A stretch of 9,907 nucleotides of DNA from Ignavibacteria bacterium UBA4661 (GTDB lineage Bacteria > Bacteroidota > Ignavibacteria > Kapaibacteriales > UBA4661), in the NCBI GenBank assembly GCA_002405405.1, contig DHLT01000090.1, positions 1 to 9,907 on the forward strand, read 5' to 3'. A program made the translations under genes and the position numbers. Of the stretch, positions 6,651 through 9,907 are shown piece after piece; the stretch's first letter is position 1; every line of letters begins with the position of its first letter. The notes under the pieces were generated by a model. That model ran no database searches. It had not been told where the DNA came from and worked only from the letters and a program-made list of their open reading frames with translations.

Positions 6651-7715
6651 TTAGAGTAGTTGTGGTGCTTGAAGGCACTCATTAAAGATACAACTCAATT
6701 GTTCAAATTCAATCAGAAAACCATCATGTCCATAGATCGAGTCAATGATATGAAGCGTGGCACGAGGCAATGTCTCTACTAGTGTTTCTTGCTCCGATGG
6801 AGGAAAAAGAATATCGCTCGATACACCGACCACAATTGCATTTGCTTGTATTTGTGCTAAGGCATTTGCAACACCGCCACGTCCACGCCCAACATTGTGG
6901 GTATCCATGATTTTAGTAAGCGTGTAGTACGAATAAGCATCGAAGCGTCGAACAAGTTTTTCTCCTTGATAGCGCAGGTATGTATCAGCACGACGTTGGT
7001 CGAGAACATGATCCGCATCACTTTGTCGCTCAGCAAAAGATTCATAGCTTCGATAGGAAAGCATGCCAACAGCGCGGGCTGTCGCCAAACCATGCTGTGC
7101 CGCCGTAGCAAGGGGCATACCCCATGTTGCATCGGCTTCAATTGCCATCCGTTGCGTTGCATTTAAACCCACTGCCCATGGCGAGATTGCGGCTCCGGCT
7201 GCCAGGATAGCAATATTTTGCGGGATATGGGGTTCGATAATTGCCCATTCCAAAACTTGCTGCCCACCCATCGATCCACCTACCAGCAAATGAATTGATT
7301 CGATTCCTAAATGCTTGCGTAAGGCAATATGCCCCTGCACGACATCACGAATAGTCACTGTTGGGAAATGCTGATAGTATGGTACTTTCGCATTGGGATT
7401 CACTGATAAGGGTGAAGTTGAACCATAACATGAACCAATAATATTCGCGCAAATGATAAAATACTCATCAGGATCAAGATACCGACCTGCACCAACAAGT
7501 CCATTCCACCAATCAGCCGCATTCGAATTACCTGTAAGAGCATGACATATCCATACAACATTCGATTGATTGGCGTTCAGTGTTCCCCATGTGTGATATG
7601 CAATCCGAACATCATGAAGAACATCGCCGGACTCTAGGACGAGTGGCTCTGTACAATGCAAAATATTCGGCTCAACTGCTTGAAGTGCATAAACATTTTT
7701 TTGGGGCGTACTCAT
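6651..7715 (-). CDS. metX: Homoserine O-acetyltransferase MetX
   Basis: A cytoplasmic alpha/beta-hydrolase-fold enzyme that acylates homoserine, normally with acetyl-CoA, to O-acetylhomoserine, the substrate of MetY. From ATG 7715 (MSTPQKNVYAL) it has 354 residues, the usual family size. In-frame ATGs at 7733 and 7748 are possible, with no clear ribosome binding site at any of them. Seen: LVLESGDVLHDVRIAYHTWG near the N-terminus, CHALTGNSNAADWW, and IIGSCYGSTSPLS. The nucleophile elbow is VGGSMGGQQ (Ser148), the acid is SSDILFPPSEQ (Asp301) and the base is YGHDGFLIE (His330). This triad is complete. Some MetX-family proteins use succinyl-CoA instead, and I cannot settle that by eye; the adjacent MetY favours acetyl. 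The gene is 209 bases downstream of the metY stop, with a hairpin between them, so it probably shares the attenuator-controlled metY transcript. Confidence 0.96.
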   Translation of the reverse strand: MSTPQKNVYALQAVEPNILHCTEPLVLESGDVLHDVRIAYHTWGTLNANQSNVVWICHALTGNSNAADWWNGLVGAGRYLDPDEYFIICANIIGSCYGSTSPLSVNPNAKVPYYQHFPTVTIRDVVQGHIALRKHLGIESIHLLVGGSMGGQQVLEWAIIEPHIPQNIAILAAGAAISPWAVGLNATQRMAIEADATWGMPLATAAQHGLATARAVGMLSYRSYESFAERQSDADHVLDQRRADTYLRYQGEKLVRRFDAYSYYTLTKIMDTHNVGRGRGGVANALAQIQANAIVVGVSSDILFPPSEQETLVETLPRATLHIIDSIYGHDGFLIEFEQLSCIFNECLQAPQLL

Positions 7716-7852
7716 AGCAAGAGAAAGAGACATCAATGTAAAAATCAAGAAACAAAAAAGACTACTTCAAACCCTCTGTATTGTTAACGATAAACACATA
7801 TGCAATATCAACACGAACTGTATATGCTTTTCGTTCCTATACTTGTTTCATG

Positions 7853-7897
7853 CTGGCATGCTCCTTCTAACACATGAAGAACGCAGGAGCATACCAG
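7853..7897. repeat. Imperfect 12-bp stem in the metY-metX intercistronic gap
   Basis: CTGGCATGCTCC (7853-7864) pairs with GGAGCATACCAG (7886-7897), with a single C/T difference that becomes a G-U or A-C step depending on the strand. TTCT/AGAA can extend the stem inward. No T-run follows on the minus strand, so it is probably not an intrinsic terminator. It may stabilise the metY mRNA, mark a processing site, or separate metY and metX expression. The rest of 7716-7924 shows no gene. Confidence 0.55.
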
Positions 7898-7924
7898 TAC
7901 GAAACAATACTCTTCGTTGTATGC

Positions 7925-9301
<1,377 letters not shown>

Positions 9302-9310
9302 TCACAACCA

Positions 9311-9465
9311 AAAACATAAAAAAAGCCCTTCTCGTTTGGAGAAGGGCTTGAGTAGTTAATTTGCTTCAGTAGGCACAATCTGTCAAGTCAATCTCCGGCG
9401 AGAGAACGAACACATCATCATGCACATCATCATACCACACATTGCCACAGCAGTTGAAGCCGGAG
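9311..9465 (-). promoter_or_regulatory. Predicted ribosome-mediated transcription attenuator of metY-metX
   Basis: The leader RNA offers competing folds. Segment 1, CTCCGGC (9465-9459), can pair with segment 2, GCCGGAG (9399-9393); the Met/Cys codons lie in the loop between them. Segment 2 and the leader stop codon can instead pair with the 5' arm of the terminator: GGAGA (9396-9392) with TCTCC (9342-9338), and CTTGA (9387-9383) with TCAAG (9351-9347). Inferred action: a ribosome stalled on the Met codons (9442-9413) blocks segment 1 and leaves segment 2 free to form the antiterminator, so metY is transcribed. A ribosome that reaches the TGA at 9385-9383 covers segment 2, and the terminator forms. 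The spacing fits a ribosome footprint. The antiterminator is short and has a 4x4 internal loop, so its strength needs calculation. Confidence 0.62.
9314..9349 (-). terminator. Intrinsic terminator in the metY leader (attenuator)
   Basis: A perfect 11-bp stem, AAGCCCTTCTC (9349-9339) and GAGAAGGGCTT (9333-9323), with loop CAAAC, continues into a run of seven T on the minus strand (the last two T of the stem are part of the run). On the plus strand no T-run follows, so it acts on leftward transcription only. It lies after the leader open frame and before metY, with no complete leftward gene upstream except that leader. A simple end-of-gene terminator is therefore unlikely and an attenuator is the natural reading. 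Confidence 0.88.
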
Positions 9466-9508
9466 CAGATGGTAATACATTGATGGTATGGACTGTACGA
9501 ATATTCAT
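9383..9508 (-). CDS. Met/Cys-rich leader peptide upstream of metY
   Basis: A 41-codon frame beginning ATG 9508 (MNIRTVHTIN) and ending TGA 9383-9385. Residues 23-33 read MCGMMMCMMMC: seven Met and three Cys in eleven. The peptide ends SFSRRRLT. It has the standard parts of an amino-acid biosynthetic leader peptide: it is short, lies just behind a promoter, carries a run of codons for the pathway's end product, and is followed by an intrinsic terminator and then the biosynthetic genes. No Shine-Dalgarno site is visible before ATG 9508, as for several other genes in this window. A GTG 15 bases further upstream is in frame. The peptide probably has no function after synthesis; the act of translation is the sensor. 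The Met/Cys part is coded by a near-perfect tandem of a 12-base unit (9411-9434), so a low-complexity origin by slippage is possible. Confidence 0.72.
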   Translation of the reverse strand: MNIRTVHTINVLPSAPASTAVAMCGMMMCMMMCSFSRRRLT

Positions 9509-9549
9509 CGGAGAAAGAATCACGAAGACTGTGTAACAATTTGTTTTAA

Positions 9550-9578
9550 AGGATACTTGCGGGGCACTTACTTGTCAA
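9550..9578 (-). promoter_or_regulatory. Sigma70-type promoter of the metY leader transcript
   Basis: On the minus strand a consensus -35 TTGACA (9578-9573) is followed after 17 bases by TATCCT (9555-9550), four of six matches to TATAAT. Transcription would begin near 9543, about 35 bases before the leader ATG at 9508. Nothing gene-like is seen in 9579-9775 beyond A/T-rich stretches around 9636-9660. Confidence 0.6.
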
Positions 9579-9775
9579 TGCGCGCGAAAGGACATACGAA
9601 TTACGACAAAGATTTCTTTAAAGTCAAGAAGTAAATAAAAAAACCTCAAAAAAATATTTTACCATGGCAAACAGTTTGCGAAATTGTTGCTTGCTACTAC
9701 TTTGTCACAGAGTTTTTTCCTCATCCGCGCCGCAACATTCTATACATCACCTTTCTCACTCTATTTTCTCCCACT

Positions 9776-9907
9776 ATGACTGCTTTTTCTATTGATTCGG
9801 CTCTAGATCATCATCGCAAACATGACCCAAAACTTCGCATTGTCAATGACAATTCTCCAACAATTGATCGCACTCCACAAACCACGCCGAGCGAAAGCTT
9901 CAACAGC
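9776..9907 (+). CDS. Start of an unidentified gene, truncated by the window edge
   Basis: An ATG at 9776 opens a frame of 44 codons that is still open at the window end: MTAFSIDSALDHHRKHDPKL, then a hydrophilic, Thr/Pro/Ser-rich stretch (SPTIDRTPQTTPSESF). There is no signal peptide or membrane segment and I recognise no domain. Codon use resembles the other genes here, and the frame runs away from the metY leader, so the two would be divergent genes. No Shine-Dalgarno site precedes the ATG. Because only 132 bases are visible, it could still be a chance open frame. Confidence 0.5.
   Translation, partial: MTAFSIDSALDHHRKHDPKLRIVNDNSPTIDRTPQTTPSESFNS

Noticed and set aside
9323..9545. SAM riboswitch controlling metY
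   Set aside because: I do not see the conserved SAM-I, SAM-II or SAH core sequences in the leader. The Met-codon-rich frame plus terminator explains the region better. A covariance-model scan would settle it.
9664..9795. Short plus-strand frame starting MANSLRNCCLLLLC, considered as a second leader peptide
   Set aside because: It overlaps the start of the gene at 9776 in another frame. No hairpin with a T-run follows it, and the Leu/Cys run is short enough to be chance.

Overview
The window looks like chromosomal DNA from a bacterium of the Bacteroidota/Chlorobiota side of the tree. The main evidence is a SusC/RagA-type TonB-dependent outer-membrane protein followed by the start of a SusD-like lipoprotein. 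A YbeY with Asp in place of the third metal-binding His and a WCGDS-type thioredoxin lipoprotein also fit. Strong AAGGAG ribosome binding sites stand before two genes (the SusC-like gene and metY). That is unusual for core Bacteroidia and would suit a deeper branch such as Chlorobiota or Kapabacteria. The lineage is an inference, not something read directly.

Layout from left to right. Positions 1-559 (minus) hold the 5' part of a SusD-like lipoprotein gene, broken by an in-frame TAA at 65-67, with clear coding potential continuing to the window edge. Positions 653-820 carry two copies of a 62-bp palindromic intergenic repeat. Positions 868-4020 (minus) encode the SusC-like porin. A divergent intergenic region of about 500 bp (4021-4521) contains a likely porin promoter and a nested dyad. 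Positions 4522-5994 (plus) hold a compact three-gene cluster: an unrecognised 148-aa protein, the rRNA-maturation endonuclease YbeY, and a DUF494/Smg-like protein. Positions 6047-9247 (minus) hold a sulfur-assimilation cluster, in transcription order metY, metX and a thioredoxin-like lipoprotein. Positions 9311-9578 are its control region. A new plus-strand gene starts at 9776 and runs off the window.

MetX (homoserine O-acetyltransferase) and MetY (O-acetylhomoserine sulfhydrylase) together make homocysteine from homoserine, an acyl donor and sulfide: the direct-sulfhydrylation route to methionine. The most interesting part of the window is upstream of metY. A sigma70-like promoter (9550-9578) is followed by a 41-codon open frame (9508-9383, minus). 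Its residues 23-33 read MCGMMMCMMMC, which is seven Met and three Cys codons out of eleven. After it comes a perfect 11-bp GC-rich hairpin with a T-run (9349-9314), and then the metY ribosome binding site. The stop-codon end of the leader can pair with the 5' arm of the terminator. This is the full layout of a ribosome-mediated transcription attenuator that reads methionine (and perhaps cysteine) charging. No SAM riboswitch is visible.
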